DNA of 64,000 nucleotides, from positions 62,001-126,000 of the forward strand of contig NZ_JFHD01000005.1 of the NCBI RefSeq assembly GCF_000698575.1, given 5' to 3'. The position numbers were made by a program, and so were the translations under genes. Under the pieces are notes generated by a model. It worked only from the letters and a program-made list of their open reading frames with translations. It had not been told where the DNA came from and searched no databases. The DNA is from Caballeronia zhejiangensis (GTDB lineage: Bacteria > Pseudomonadota > Gammaproteobacteria > Burkholderiales > Burkholderiaceae). Below are positions 35,894 to 44,358 of this stretch, one piece after another; the stretch's first letter is position 1; each line of letters starts with the position of its first letter.

Positions 35894-36787
35894 TCAGATG
35901 GAGAACGAACCCGTCGTCGGGATGCCCGCGCTTTCGGCGAGACCCTTCACCCACTTGCGCGCGGGCAGGCCGAGTTGGGCTTCGATGAGCTTCGCGCGCG
36001 TTTCGAGCGCGGCGAATGGCACGTCGAGCGCGGGACCGGCGAAGGCGAGCGCGACGCGATTGCCGTCGTGCACTTCGGGCAGCGCGATCACGCGATGATC
36101 GAACGCTTCGTTCAGATGCCGCATGTTGCGCACGAAGCTCGGATGATCGCCGAACAGATTGATCGTGACGACGCCCGCCTCGGGCGTGAGACACGCGCGG
36201 CACGCACGATAGAACGACACGCTGTCGAGGACGGGGCCGCGCGCGGTGGCGTCGTAGAGATCGATCTGCAATGCGCCGATCGTGCCGTGGTTCGCGCGAT
36301 CGTTGACGAACTCCCACGCGTCGCGCTCGGTGACGGTGAGGCGCGCGTCGTCATAGGGCAGTTCGAACATCGCGCGCGCGGCGATCACGACCGCGGGGTT
36401 CAGTTCGACCGCTTCGACCTTCGCGCGCTTGAGAAAGCGGTGACAGAACTTCGTGAGCGCGGCCGCGCCGAGACCGAGTTGCGCGATGCGCTCGGGCGTT
36501 TCGATGAAGAGCAGCCACGCCATCATCTGCTGCGCGTATTCGAGCTCGATGTGATCGGGCTTCTTCAAACGCATCGCGCCTTGCACCCATTCGGTGCCGA
36601 AATGCAGATAGCGCACGCCGCCCTCTTCCGAGAACGTCACGGGCGCGAAGCGCGGCTTGCGCGGCGCCTCGATGCGCGGGGCGTTCGCGAGCTCGTCATC
36701 GTCGCGATTGCGCTTCGATTTGGCGTTGTCTTTCTTGCGGCCGAACGCGCGGGCTTCGGCCGACGCGCGCTTGATGAGATTCGTCAT
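35894..36787 (-). CDS. Spermidine-synthase-like methyltransferase-fold protein
   Basis: 297 residues. The Rossmann core has QLGLGAAALTKFCHRFL, then KVEAVELNPAVVIAARAMF and ALQIDLYDATARGP, matching the SpeE superfamily. The N-terminal 60 residues are basic and Ala-rich. The catalytic GGGDG of true spermidine synthases is LGLGAAA here, and the putrescine-site residues are not evident, so another alkyl transfer or no enzyme activity is possible. ATG 36787 overlaps the stop of the glycosylase gene by four bases. Confidence 0.82.
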   Translation of the reverse strand: MTNLIKRASAEARAFGRKKDNAKSKRNRDDDELANAPRIEAPRKPRFAPVTFSEEGGVRYLHFGTEWVQGAMRLKKPDHIELEYAQQMMAWLLFIETPERIAQLGLGAAALTKFCHRFLKRAKVEAVELNPAVVIAARAMFELPYDDARLTVTERDAWEFVNDRANHGTIGALQIDLYDATARGPVLDSVSFYRACRACLTPEAGVVTINLFGDHPSFVRNMRHLNEAFDHRVIALPEVHDGNRVALAFAGPALDVPFAALETRAKLIEAQLGLPARKWVKGLAESAGIPTTGSFSI

Positions 36788-37266
36788 TGTGTGGTGAGGA
36801 TGTCGCGCCAGATGCGCAATTTTTGATCGAACGAGAGGATAGCATTGGCCGCGCTCGACGACGGCAGCACGAGCGTCGCGTAGCCTGCCGCTGCAAGGAC
36901 GGGCGCGAACTTGCCCGAGGTCTTGCCGTTGAAGCAGACCTTGCGCAAGTTCGGGAAGCGCGTGCGGAACACGGCGAAGTCGTTGGGCGATGCGTTGCGG
37001 ATCGCGGCATCGAGACTGCCTTCGCGTTCGCACGCGGCGAGCACGTCCCATAAGCCGATGCCGTGCTGCTTCAGGCGCGCCAGACGTTCGTCGTAGCTCA
37101 GTTCGTGGAGCGGTTCCCCGATCGCCGCGCCGACGAGCCGCCAGAACTGATTGCGCGGATGCGCGTAATACTGCGTCGCCGCCAGCGATGCGACGCCCGG
37201 AAAGCTGCCGAGGATGAGGGTGTGCGTGGCGTCATCGCCGACCGGTTCGAATCCCGCGAGCTTCAT
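36784..37266 (-). CDS. Uracil-DNA-glycosylase-fold protein (DNA-deoxyinosine glycosylase type)
   Basis: 160 residues. UDG superfamily motifs: [11 protein letters not shown] at 18-28, then [14 protein letters not shown] at 33-46, GIGLWDVL, and a late VLPSSSAAN. This is the pattern of the family 6 hypoxanthine glycosylases, which remove deaminated adenine. ATG 37266 gives the domain start; longer in-frame sequence is Arg-rich and unlikely. Both ends overlap neighbours by four bases, with ubiC upstream and the SpeE-like gene downstream. Confidence 0.87.
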   Translation of the reverse strand: MKLAGFEPVGDDATHTLILGSFPGVASLAATQYYAHPRNQFWRLVGAAIGEPLHELSYDERLARLKQHGIGLWDVLAACEREGSLDAAIRNASPNDFAVFRTRFPNLRKVCFNGKTSGKFAPVLAAAGYATLVLPSSSAANAILSFDQKLRIWRDILTTQ

Positions 37267-37904
37267 TTCGCCTCGCCGTGCGCGACGCGCTTCGCATGCG
37301 AGCTCAGATGTTCGAGCGAACGCGCGTGTTCCCAATGGTGCTTTTTCGCGGCTGATACGTCGAGGCGCGTCCAGAGCGCATCGAGCATGCATTCGGTGAC
37401 CATCAGCGGCGCGCCGTGACGCTTGAACACGGATCGTCTCGCGACGAGCGCATGCGCGCTTTCCCTATGCGCCGATGCCAGCCGATGCAGCGGATGCCGC
37501 GCGGTGATCCTTCTGCTGACGAGCGCCGAGCGCGACACGCTGCTATCGCTATAAAGCAGTTCGGCGAGCGGACGCGTGCGCAGACGGCGCATCGATTGCC
37601 AGATACCCGTGCTGTGCGAAAGCGGCACGACGCTATGCGCGACGACAAACGGCGCGCCATCGACCTTGAGCGTGACTTCGCGCGTCCAGACGGGCGTGCG
37701 CGGCGTGACATCGAGCGCGCGCCATTCGTCGCGCCACGGCATAGCGACGGCTTCGCGCGTCACTTCGACCGTCACCGCGCCGAGCGTGCGCAGATGCGCG
37801 GTCAGCGAGCCGCCGCGCGTGAGCCAGTCCTTTTGAGCGTCGGTGAGCGAGGCAAGCGGGACGACGCGCCAGTGTGCGTCGATGGGATCGTTGGGCGTGA
37901 GCAT
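37263..37904 (-). CDS. ubiC: Chorismate--pyruvate lyase
   Basis: 213 residues. UbiC removes pyruvate from chorismate to make 4-hydroxybenzoate, the first committed step of ubiquinone synthesis. Family features are [14 protein letters not shown], then PVWTREVTL and [22 protein letters not shown] split over two strands, and [19 protein letters not shown] near the end. ATG 37904 is preferred over upstream in-frame codons. Its stop overlaps the glycosylase start (ATGA). No ubiA gene follows, unlike in E. coli. Confidence 0.92.
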   Translation of the reverse strand: MLTPNDPIDAHWRVVPLASLTDAQKDWLTRGGSLTAHLRTLGAVTVEVTREAVAMPWRDEWRALDVTPRTPVWTREVTLKVDGAPFVVAHSVVPLSHSTGIWQSMRRLRTRPLAELLYSDSSVSRSALVSRRITARHPLHRLASAHRESAHALVARRSVFKRHGAPLMVTECMLDALWTRLDVSAAKKHHWEHARSLEHLSSHAKRVAHGEAK

Positions 37905-38041
37905 GCGGCGGATTATAGAGGCACCCGCTATTCGGACGTTTCGGCTGGAATTGCTCGCCATCCACGGATATAAGGGGATTGGCCGCGAACACTGCATCAC
38001 CGAGGCGCGGCGTCCAGACGAAGAATCAATGAAACAAGACT

Positions 38042-38299
38042 ATGACAATCAACAAGAAACAGTCGTCGAAAGCAGTCACCGAGATCGCCGAAAAGACATT
38101 GCATGATCCGCACGCATCGAAGATTGCGAAGAGCTTCGCGGGATCGGTTCTCGCGCAGCGCCACACGAACAAACAGACCGGCGCGGCAATGGAACACAAG
38201 GCATCGCAAGCATTGAGAAGCCCGAAGTATTCGGAAGAGACCCGAAGGATGGCGGCATCGCTCATCGCTCAGTCGAACAAGGAACGCAAGAGCAAGTAA
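38042..38299 (+). CDS. Small basic hypothetical protein
   Basis: 85 residues, Lys/Ala-rich and helical. SKAVTEIAEKTLHDPHASKIAKSFAGS in the first half is echoed by MEHKASQALRSPKYSEETRRMAASL in the second, a weak internal repeat. I recall similar small proteins in Burkholderia annotated as hypothetical. No good Shine-Dalgarno. It ends just before a strong terminator, which supports it being expressed. Confidence 0.7.
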   Translation: MTINKKQSSKAVTEIAEKTLHDPHASKIAKSFAGSVLAQRHTNKQTGAAMEHKASQALRSPKYSEETRRMAASLIAQSNKERKSK

Positions 38300-38333
38300 A
38301 AAACGCGCCGCCGGTTCCCCGGCGGCGCGTTCA
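38300..38333. terminator. Terminator between the small basic protein gene and htpG
   Basis: A perfect 13-bp stem, AACGCGCCGCCGG with CCGGCGGCGCGTT, around TTCC, flanked by A on one side. Usable by both converging genes. Confidence 0.88.
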
Positions 38334-38353
38334 TTCAAATCACCTGCAAAGAC

Positions 38354-40258
38354 TTACCGCGCAAGCAACAACGCGTTCGTGCGCTTCACGAAGCTCGCCG
38401 GGTCCTCCAGCGCGCCGCCTTCGGCCAGCAACGCCTGATCGAACAGCAGATGACACCAGTCGACGAAATTGGCGTTATCCGCATTTAACGACTTCACCAG
38501 CGGATGCTCAGGATTCACTTCGAGAATCGGTTCCGCTTGCGGCGCGTTCTGCCCCGCTGCCTTCAGCATGCGTTGCAGATAACCGCTCATGTCGCCTTCA
38601 TCCGCGACGAGACAGCTCGGCGAATCGGTGAGACGGAACGTGAGGCGCACGTCCTTCGCCTTGCCTTCGAGCGCTTCCTTCATCTTCTCGACGAGCGGCT
38701 TCATTTCCTCGCCGACCTTCTCTTGCTGCTGCTTTTCCTCGTCGTCGAGCGCGCCGAGATCGAGGTCGCCGCGCGCGACGCTCTGCAGCGGCTTGCCATC
38801 GAACTCATTGAGGAACGACAGCATCCACTCGTCGACGCGGTCCGTCAGCAGCAGCACTTCGACGCCCTTCTTGCGGAACACTTCGAGATGCGGGCTGTTC
38901 TTCGCGGCCTGCCAGCTATCGGCGGTGACGTAATAGATCTTCGTCTGCTCGGGCTTCATGCGCGCAACGTAGTCCGCGAGCGACACGTTCTGCTCGTTGC
39001 TGTCGTTGTGCGTCGATGCGAAACGCACCAGCTTCGCGATGCGCTCGCGATTGCTGAAGTCCTCGCCGATGCCTTCCTTCAGCACTTGCCCGAACTCGTT
39101 CCAGAACGTGGCGTACTTCTGCTTGTCGGCGTCTTCGGTGGCTTCGGCCGAAGACGTCGCGAGCTCTTCGAGCATCGACAGCACGCGCTTGGTCACGCCT
39201 TCGCGAATCGCCCTCACGTCGCGGCTTTCCTGCAGGATTTCGCGCGATACGTTGAGCGGCAGATCGGCGGAATCGACGACGCCCTTCACGAAACGCAGAT
39301 ACGCGGGCAGCAGTTGCTCGGCGTCATCCATGATGAACACGCGCTTCACGTAGAGCTTCAGTCCGCCGCGATGCTCGCGGTTCCACAGATCGAACGGCGC
39401 GTGCTTCGGTACGTACAGCAGTTGCGTGTACTCGCTGCGGCCTTCGACGCGGTTATGCGTCCACGCGAGCGGCTCGTCGTGATCGTGCGAAACGTGCTGA
39501 TAAAACTGCTTGTACTGCTCGTCCGTGATGTCGTTCTTCGGACGCGTCCAGAGCGCGCTCGCCTGGTTGACGGTCTCGTCCTCGTCCTTCGTGACCATCT
39601 CGCTCTTTTCGGCGTCCCACTCTTCCTTCTTCATCAGGATGGGCAGCGCGACGTGATCCGAATACTTCTGGATGATCGACTTCAGACGATGCGTCGACAG
39701 GAACTCGTCCTCGTCCGCGCGCAGATGCAGCGTGATGGTCGTGCCGCGTTGCGCGCGCTCGATGTCCTCGACTTCGAAATCGCCCTCGCCCGCGCTCGTC
39801 CAGCGCACGCCCTCGTTCGCCGCGAGACCGGCGCGGCGCGTCTCGACCGTGATCTTGTCCGCGACGATGAAACCCGAATAGAAGCCGACGCCGAACTGCC
39901 CGATGAGCGCCGCGTCCTTCTGCTGGTCGCCGGAGAGCTTCGAGAAGAATTCCTTGGTGCCCGAACGTGCGATCGTGCCGAGGTGCGAAATCGCTTCGTC
40001 GCGGCTCATGCCGATGCCGTTGTCGTCGATGGTGACCGTGCGCGCGGCTTTATCGAACGACACGCGGATGCGCAGATCCGGATCGTTCTCGTAGAGCGCG
40101 CTGTTCTCGATGGCTTCGAAGCGCAGCTTGTCCGCGGCATCGGATGCGTTGGAAATCAGCTCGCGCAGGAAAATTTCCTTGTTGCTGTAGAGCGAATGGA
40201 TCATCAGATGCAGAAGCTGCTTCACTTCTGCCTGAAAGCTCATGGTTTCTTGCGCCAT
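38354..40258 (-). CDS. htpG: Chaperone HtpG (bacterial Hsp90)
   Basis: 634 residues. The GHKL ATPase domain has [19 protein letters not shown] near 27-45, then [11 protein letters not shown] near 81 and [15 protein letters not shown]. Middle and C-terminal dimer domains follow at full length. HtpG helps fold and stabilise client proteins under stress. A sigma-32-type promoter lies 62 bases upstream. It is convergent with the small basic protein gene. Confidence 0.97.
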   Translation of the reverse strand: MAQETMSFQAEVKQLLHLMIHSLYSNKEIFLRELISNASDAADKLRFEAIENSALYENDPDLRIRVSFDKAARTVTIDDNGIGMSRDEAISHLGTIARSGTKEFFSKLSGDQQKDAALIGQFGVGFYSGFIVADKITVETRRAGLAANEGVRWTSAGEGDFEVEDIERAQRGTTITLHLRADEDEFLSTHRLKSIIQKYSDHVALPILMKKEEWDAEKSEMVTKDEDETVNQASALWTRPKNDITDEQYKQFYQHVSHDHDEPLAWTHNRVEGRSEYTQLLYVPKHAPFDLWNREHRGGLKLYVKRVFIMDDAEQLLPAYLRFVKGVVDSADLPLNVSREILQESRDVRAIREGVTKRVLSMLEELATSSAEATEDADKQKYATFWNEFGQVLKEGIGEDFSNRERIAKLVRFASTHNDSNEQNVSLADYVARMKPEQTKIYYVTADSWQAAKNSPHLEVFRKKGVEVLLLTDRVDEWMLSFLNEFDGKPLQSVARGDLDLGALDDEEKQQQEKVGEEMKPLVEKMKEALEGKAKDVRLTFRLTDSPSCLVADEGDMSGYLQRMLKAAGQNAPQAEPILEVNPEHPLVKSLNADNANFVDWCHLLFDQALLAEGGALEDPASFVKRTNALLLAR

Positions 40259-40319
40259 GTCGGTTCCTCTTTGATTTCGTTGATGCGGATGCGTTGGCCG
40301 TGTTGGCCGAATTCGTCCG

Positions 40320-40347
40320 ATATAAGGGCGCGCCGCTCGATTTCAAG
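40320..40347 (-). promoter_or_regulatory. Predicted sigma-32 heat-shock promoter of htpG
   Basis: On the minus strand CTTGAAA (40347-40341), 12 bases, then CCCTTATAT (40328-40320). The -35 half is a perfect match to the heat-shock consensus; the -10 half matches CCCCATNT in part. Spacing is one or two bases under the usual. Confidence 0.7.
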
Positions 40348-40376
40348 AGCGACGTGCACGCCGTTATGATGCCTGC

Positions 40377-40922
40377 ATGCACCGCACCGCCCGCGCACTC
40401 ACACCCGGCGAGATCGACATCGCCCGTTCGATCTTCCGCGACGCCATCGACTATTCGCGGGTGCGCGTGCACGCGCGCGCCTATCTGCCGTTCGGCCTGC
40501 AGCCGCGCCGCACGGCGATGGCGCCGAACGGCAACCTCTATTTTCCGCGCGGATGTTTTCAGGACGACTTCTCCGCCTGCGACATCGCCGACCGCATGTG
40601 GTTCATCCACGAGATGACGCATGTCTGGCAATTCCAGCTCGGCTATCCGGTGCGGCTGCGCGGCGCGATTCGCATCGGCCTGCGGTATGCGTACACGCTC
40701 GCCGATGACAAGCGCCTCTGCGATTACAACATGGAAGCGCAAGGCAACCTGCTCGCGGATTATTTCGCGCTCAAGTTCTGCGACGGGCAAAACCGCCTTT
40801 ACGAGCATCGCTACCGGCATACGCCCGGCGCGCTCGCGCTCTATGAGACCGTGCTCGCGGAGTTCATCCGCGCGCCCGCCGCGCGCCGCAATCTGCCAAG
40901 GCTTGCCGGACGGCGCCGCTAG
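40377..40922 (+). CDS. HExxH-containing protein, Vgr-related
   Basis: 181 residues. It holds FIHEMTHVWQFQLG, with HEMTH at 78-82 as a zinc-peptidase-type motif. The N-terminal pattern LTPGEIDIARSIFRDAIDYSRVRVH resembles proteins I recall as Vgr-related or as linked to Rhs and type VI secretion. No signal peptide, no vgrG, hcp or rhs gene nearby. The third zinc ligand may be the glutamate in NMEAQGNLLADYFAL. It overlaps the MocR gene by four bases at the 3' end (convergent). Peptidase activity is an inference from the motif. Confidence 0.75.
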   Translation: MHRTARALTPGEIDIARSIFRDAIDYSRVRVHARAYLPFGLQPRRTAMAPNGNLYFPRGCFQDDFSACDIADRMWFIHEMTHVWQFQLGYPVRLRGAIRIGLRYAYTLADDKRLCDYNMEAQGNLLADYFALKFCDGQNRLYEHRYRHTPGALALYETVLAEFIRAPAARRNLPRLAGRRR

Positions 40923-42385
40923 GCGCTGCGCCGCGCGGCCTTTTCCAGATAGTTCGACAGCAAGGCGGGCAAGGCCGGATCGCCGCAATTGGCGATGTTG
41001 AAGCGCATCCACGTCGTCGGAGACTGATGCGGCGAAAACAGGCTGCCGGGCGTCAGCAGAAAGCCGGCTTCGTGTCCGGCTGCCGCGAGTCCATCGGAAT
41101 CGATGCCCGCGTCCGCCCACAGGAACATGCCCGCCGCAGCCGGCGGCGCGAAAAGTCTGAGGCCGGTTTTTTCCAGCATGCGCGCGGTCTTGTCGCGCAC
41201 GCCGTCGAGCCGGGCCCGCAGCCGCTCGACGTGACGCCGGTAATGCCCTTCCGTCAACACCTTGTAGACGACGCGCTCGTTGAGCTCGGGACTCGTCATG
41301 CCGACGAGCATCTTCTGATCCGCGAGCGCTTTCGCGACTTCCGGCGCCGCCGCGATATACCCGACGCGCAGATTCGCCGCGAGCGTCTTCGAAAAGCTGC
41401 CGAGGAAGATCACGCGCTTCAACTGATCGAGCGATGCGAGGCGCGTCGCGGGAAAGCCAGCGGGACACAGATCGCCGTAGACATCGTCCTCGACGACGAT
41501 GAAGTCGTATTCCTGCGCGAGTTGCAGGATGCGGTACGCCTGCGCCGCCGTCAGCGACGTGCCGGTCGGATTCTGCAGCACCGAATTGATGATGAGCATC
41601 TTCGGCCGCCAGGTCGCGACGAGCGTCTCCAGCGCATCGAGATCGGGGCCGTCGGGCGTGTACGGCATGCCGACGAGCCGCGCGCCTTGCGAAGCGAAGC
41701 GGCCGAACATCTGAAACCACGCCGGATCGCCGACGATCACGGCATCGCCCGGCTTCACATAGAGACGAGAAATGAGATCGATCGCCTGCGTGATGCCCGA
41801 CACGAGCACGATCTGCCGCGCCGCCGACGCGCCGATCTCCAGTTCCTCGAGCCGCGTCTGCAACTGCTGGCGCAGCGGCAAAAAGCCTTGCGGCGTGCCG
41901 AAGCCCAGCATCTGCGCCCCGCTCTGGCGCGACAGCGAGCGCAGCGCGTTGGTGATCAATTCGCCGTCGAGCCAGCGGCCCGGCAAATAGCCGAGCCCCG
42001 GCCCTTTTTCAGGACTGGACGTATGCAGCATGTTGCGCAGCAGCCAGACCACGTCGATGGTGTTCTGCACCGGCTCGCGATCCGCCGCGACGGCGGGCGT
42101 CTCGCCCTTCGCGACGAGCGTCGGCGCGATGCGCTCGCGCACGTAAAAACCGGAGCCGCGCCGCGAATCGAGATAGCCGTGCGCGACGAGCCGCTCGTAC
42201 GCCTCGACCACGGTAAAGCGCGACACGCCTTTATCCAGCGCGAGTTTGCGGATCGACGGCATCCGCATGCCCGGACGAAACACGCGCTCGTCGATGCGCC
42301 TGCGCCCCCATTGCACCAGTTGATCGACGAGCGTGAGCTGCGCGGCGTCGTGCGGGGCGGGAATCTGATCGAGCGGAACGGACAT
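40919..42385 (-). CDS. MocR-family GntR/aminotransferase regulator
   Basis: 488 residues. The N-terminal GntR winged helix (about 20-85: RPGMRMPSIRKLALDKGVSR and TVVEAYERLVAHGYLDSRRG) is fused to a fold-type-I aminotransferase domain. The PLP lysine is near 329 in GSFSKTLAANLRVGY. MocR regulators use PLP as a sensor cofactor and usually control a divergent gene. Here that is the VOC-EamA pair. Two direct TGTACCG repeats stand in the 177-base gap. Confidence 0.92.
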   Translation of the reverse strand: MSVPLDQIPAPHDAAQLTLVDQLVQWGRRRIDERVFRPGMRMPSIRKLALDKGVSRFTVVEAYERLVAHGYLDSRRGSGFYVRERIAPTLVAKGETPAVAADREPVQNTIDVVWLLRNMLHTSSPEKGPGLGYLPGRWLDGELITNALRSLSRQSGAQMLGFGTPQGFLPLRQQLQTRLEELEIGASAARQIVLVSGITQAIDLISRLYVKPGDAVIVGDPAWFQMFGRFASQGARLVGMPYTPDGPDLDALETLVATWRPKMLIINSVLQNPTGTSLTAAQAYRILQLAQEYDFIVVEDDVYGDLCPAGFPATRLASLDQLKRVIFLGSFSKTLAANLRVGYIAAAPEVAKALADQKMLVGMTSPELNERVVYKVLTEGHYRRHVERLRARLDGVRDKTARMLEKTGLRLFAPPAAAGMFLWADAGIDSDGLAAAGHEAGFLLTPGSLFSPHQSPTTWMRFNIANCGDPALPALLSNYLEKAARRSA

Positions 42386-42432
42386 GCGGGCCTCCGGTCT
42401 GCGGCGCGCAGCGTGACTGGGCCGTCAAAAAG

Positions 42433-42463
42433 TGTACCGAATAGTATGGGGCCGATTGTACCG
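42433..42463. promoter_or_regulatory. Direct repeat TGTACCG, candidate MocR operator
   Basis: TGTACCG at 42433-42439 and again at 42457-42463, both on the plus strand, 24 bases apart start to start. MocR regulators such as GabR bind direct rather than inverted repeats. On the minus strand a TACAAT overlaps the second copy and could be the regulator's own -10 box. Confidence 0.5.
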
Positions 42464-42562
42464 TTACTGTTCCGGTGCAAGCGGCTACATTTTGCTTTCG
42501 GGCTGCGCGGCGCGTGCGAACGAAGCGCTATGCTATCGGCCCTTTTTATGGCTTTGCCCGTC

Positions 42563-43345
42563 ATGACCGACCATCGACTGAAACTCGATCACCTCGTGAT
42601 CGCCGCACGCACGCTGGAAGAAGGCGCGCAGTTCGTCGCCGCGAAATTCGGCGTGGAAACCGCGCCCGGCGGCGCGCATCCGCTGATGGGCACGCATAAC
42701 CGGCTGCTGAATCTGTGGGGCGGCGCGTATCTCGAAGTGATCGCGATCGATCCGGCGGCGAATGCCGAAGCAGCGCGGCCACGCCTTTTCGCACTCGACG
42801 ATCCGTCGATGCAGCGCCGCCTCGACGAGCACGGACCGCAGCTCGTGCACTGGGTCGCGCGCGTGGACCGGCCGAAGTCGCTCGCGCGCTGGCGCGAGCA
42901 GTATCCGGAGCGCATCGCGCCCGTCGCGGCGATGTCGCGCGCAGGCAATACCTGGGGCCTGACCGTTCCCGACGACGGCGCGTTCCCCGCGTGGCAGGGC
43001 GCCGGCGATGGCGTGCTGCCGTCGCTGATTCAGTGGGACACGCCGCGTCATCCGAGCGGCGCGCTGCCGGAAACCGGCATCGCGCTGCGTTCGCTGACGG
43101 GGTTTCATCCGCGCGCGCGGGCCGTGGCGGAGCAGCTCGCGTGGCTCGGCGCGGCGCATCTGATGCGCGTCGAGGAGACGGCGGGCGCGCCGGTGCTCGT
43201 CGCGCAGTTCGATCTGCCCGATGGCACGACGCTCACGCTCGGCGAATCGGCGGAACAGGCCGAGGCGCGGGCGGCATCGAAGCCACGTCGCCCGAAGAAA
43301 ACGGAATCACCCGACATGACCGACCACGGAGACACCGCACAATGA
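42563..43345 (+). CDS. VOC-like protein (glyoxalase-like domain)
   Basis: 260 residues. The start LKLDHLVIAARTLEEGAQFVAAKFG is the first glyoxalase-like strand-helix unit, followed by HPLMGTHNRLLNLWGGAYLEVIAIDP. The C-terminal half repeats the fold, LTGFHPRARAVAEQLAWLG. A Lys/Arg-rich tail ends it. Members are of unknown substrate. ATG 42563 is one of three in-frame ATGs (42530, 42548, 42563), none with a clear Shine-Dalgarno. The stop overlaps the EamA gene by four bases. Confidence 0.8.
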   Translation: MTDHRLKLDHLVIAARTLEEGAQFVAAKFGVETAPGGAHPLMGTHNRLLNLWGGAYLEVIAIDPAANAEAARPRLFALDDPSMQRRLDEHGPQLVHWVARVDRPKSLARWREQYPERIAPVAAMSRAGNTWGLTVPDDGAFPAWQGAGDGVLPSLIQWDTPRHPSGALPETGIALRSLTGFHPRARAVAEQLAWLGAAHLMRVEETAGAPVLVAQFDLPDGTTLTLGESAEQAEARAASKPRRPKKTESPDMTDHGDTAQ

Positions 43346-44283
43346 AGACCCGCGAAACCGAAGGCATGCTGCTCGGCCTGATCGGCGTCGTCACTTTCAG
43401 CCTGACGCTGCCGATGACGCGCATCGTCGTCGCGGAAGTCAATCCGATCCTGAACGGCCTCGGACGCGCGCTCGTCGCGGCCATTCCCGCCGCCGCGCTG
43501 CTTTTGTGGCGTCGCGAAAAGCTGCCGACGTGGCCGCAGGTCAAGAGCCTCGCGGTGGTCGCGCTGGGCGTCATCATCGCGTTTCCGGTGTTTTCCGCGT
43601 GGGCGATGAAAACCGTGCCCGCGTCGCACGGCGCGGTCGTGAACGGCCTGCAGCCGCTGTGCGTCGCCATCTATGCCGCGTGGCTCTCGCACGAGCGGCC
43701 GTCGAAGGCGTTCTGGGCGAGCGCGATCGCGGGCAGCGGGATCGTCGTCGCGTTCGCGTTGCAGGCGGGCGGCGGCGGGCTGCAGGCCGGCGACCTGCTG
43801 ATGCTCGTCGCGGTCGGCATCGGCGCGCTCGGTTATGCGGAAGGCGCGCGGCTCGCGCGTCAGATGGGCGGCTGGCAGGTCATCTGCTGGGCGCTCGTGC
43901 TCTCGGCGCCGTTCCTGCTGCTGCCGGTCGGCTGGCTCGCGTGGGCGCAACTGTTCGGCAGCCACGCGACGCATCCCGAACCGCTCGCTCTCAAGACCTG
44001 GCTCGCGTTCGGCTACGTGACGCTGTTCTCGCAGTTCATCGGCTTCTTCGCGTGGTACGCCGGACTCGCGATGGGCGGCATCGCGCGCGTCGGGCAAGTG
44101 CAACTGCTGCAGATCTTCTTCACGATGGCGTTTTCCGCGCTCTTCTTCGGCGAGCACGTAAGCGGGTCGACGTGGCTGTACGCGGCCGCCGTCATCGTGA
44201 CGGTCGTGCTCGGACGCAAGTCCGCCGTGCGCGCCGCGCCGCAGCCGGCCGTGGTCGCTGCCGGCACGACGCACGCAAGATGA
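43342..44283 (+). CDS. EamA-family (DMT) permease
   Basis: 313 residues, ten membrane segments in two EamA repeats: GLIGVVTFSLTLPMTRIVVAE and NGLGRALVAAIPAAALLLW in the first, and AFGYVTLFSQFIGFFAWYAGLAMGG in the second. Such carriers export amino acids, purines and related metabolites. ATGA overlap with the VOC gene upstream and a position opposite a MocR regulator suggest co-regulation. The substrate is unknown; an amino acid or a derivative is likely given the aminotransferase downstream. Confidence 0.88.
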   Translation: MKTRETEGMLLGLIGVVTFSLTLPMTRIVVAEVNPILNGLGRALVAAIPAAALLLWRREKLPTWPQVKSLAVVALGVIIAFPVFSAWAMKTVPASHGAVVNGLQPLCVAIYAAWLSHERPSKAFWASAIAGSGIVVAFALQAGGGGLQAGDLLMLVAVGIGALGYAEGARLARQMGGWQVICWALVLSAPFLLLPVGWLAWAQLFGSHATHPEPLALKTWLAFGYVTLFSQFIGFFAWYAGLAMGGIARVGQVQLLQIFFTMAFSALFFGEHVSGSTWLYAAAVIVTVVLGRKSAVRAAPQPAVVAAGTTHAR

Positions 44284-44358
44284 CGCCTTCGCGCGATAAT
44301 CGACGTTTGCGGTACGTTCCGCGATAAGAAATCACCCCAGAGACAATCGAGGCATTTC

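Noticed and set aside
38504-40369. Open frame of 621 codons opposite htpG
   Set aside because: Complement of an essential-type chaperone gene and free of motifs.
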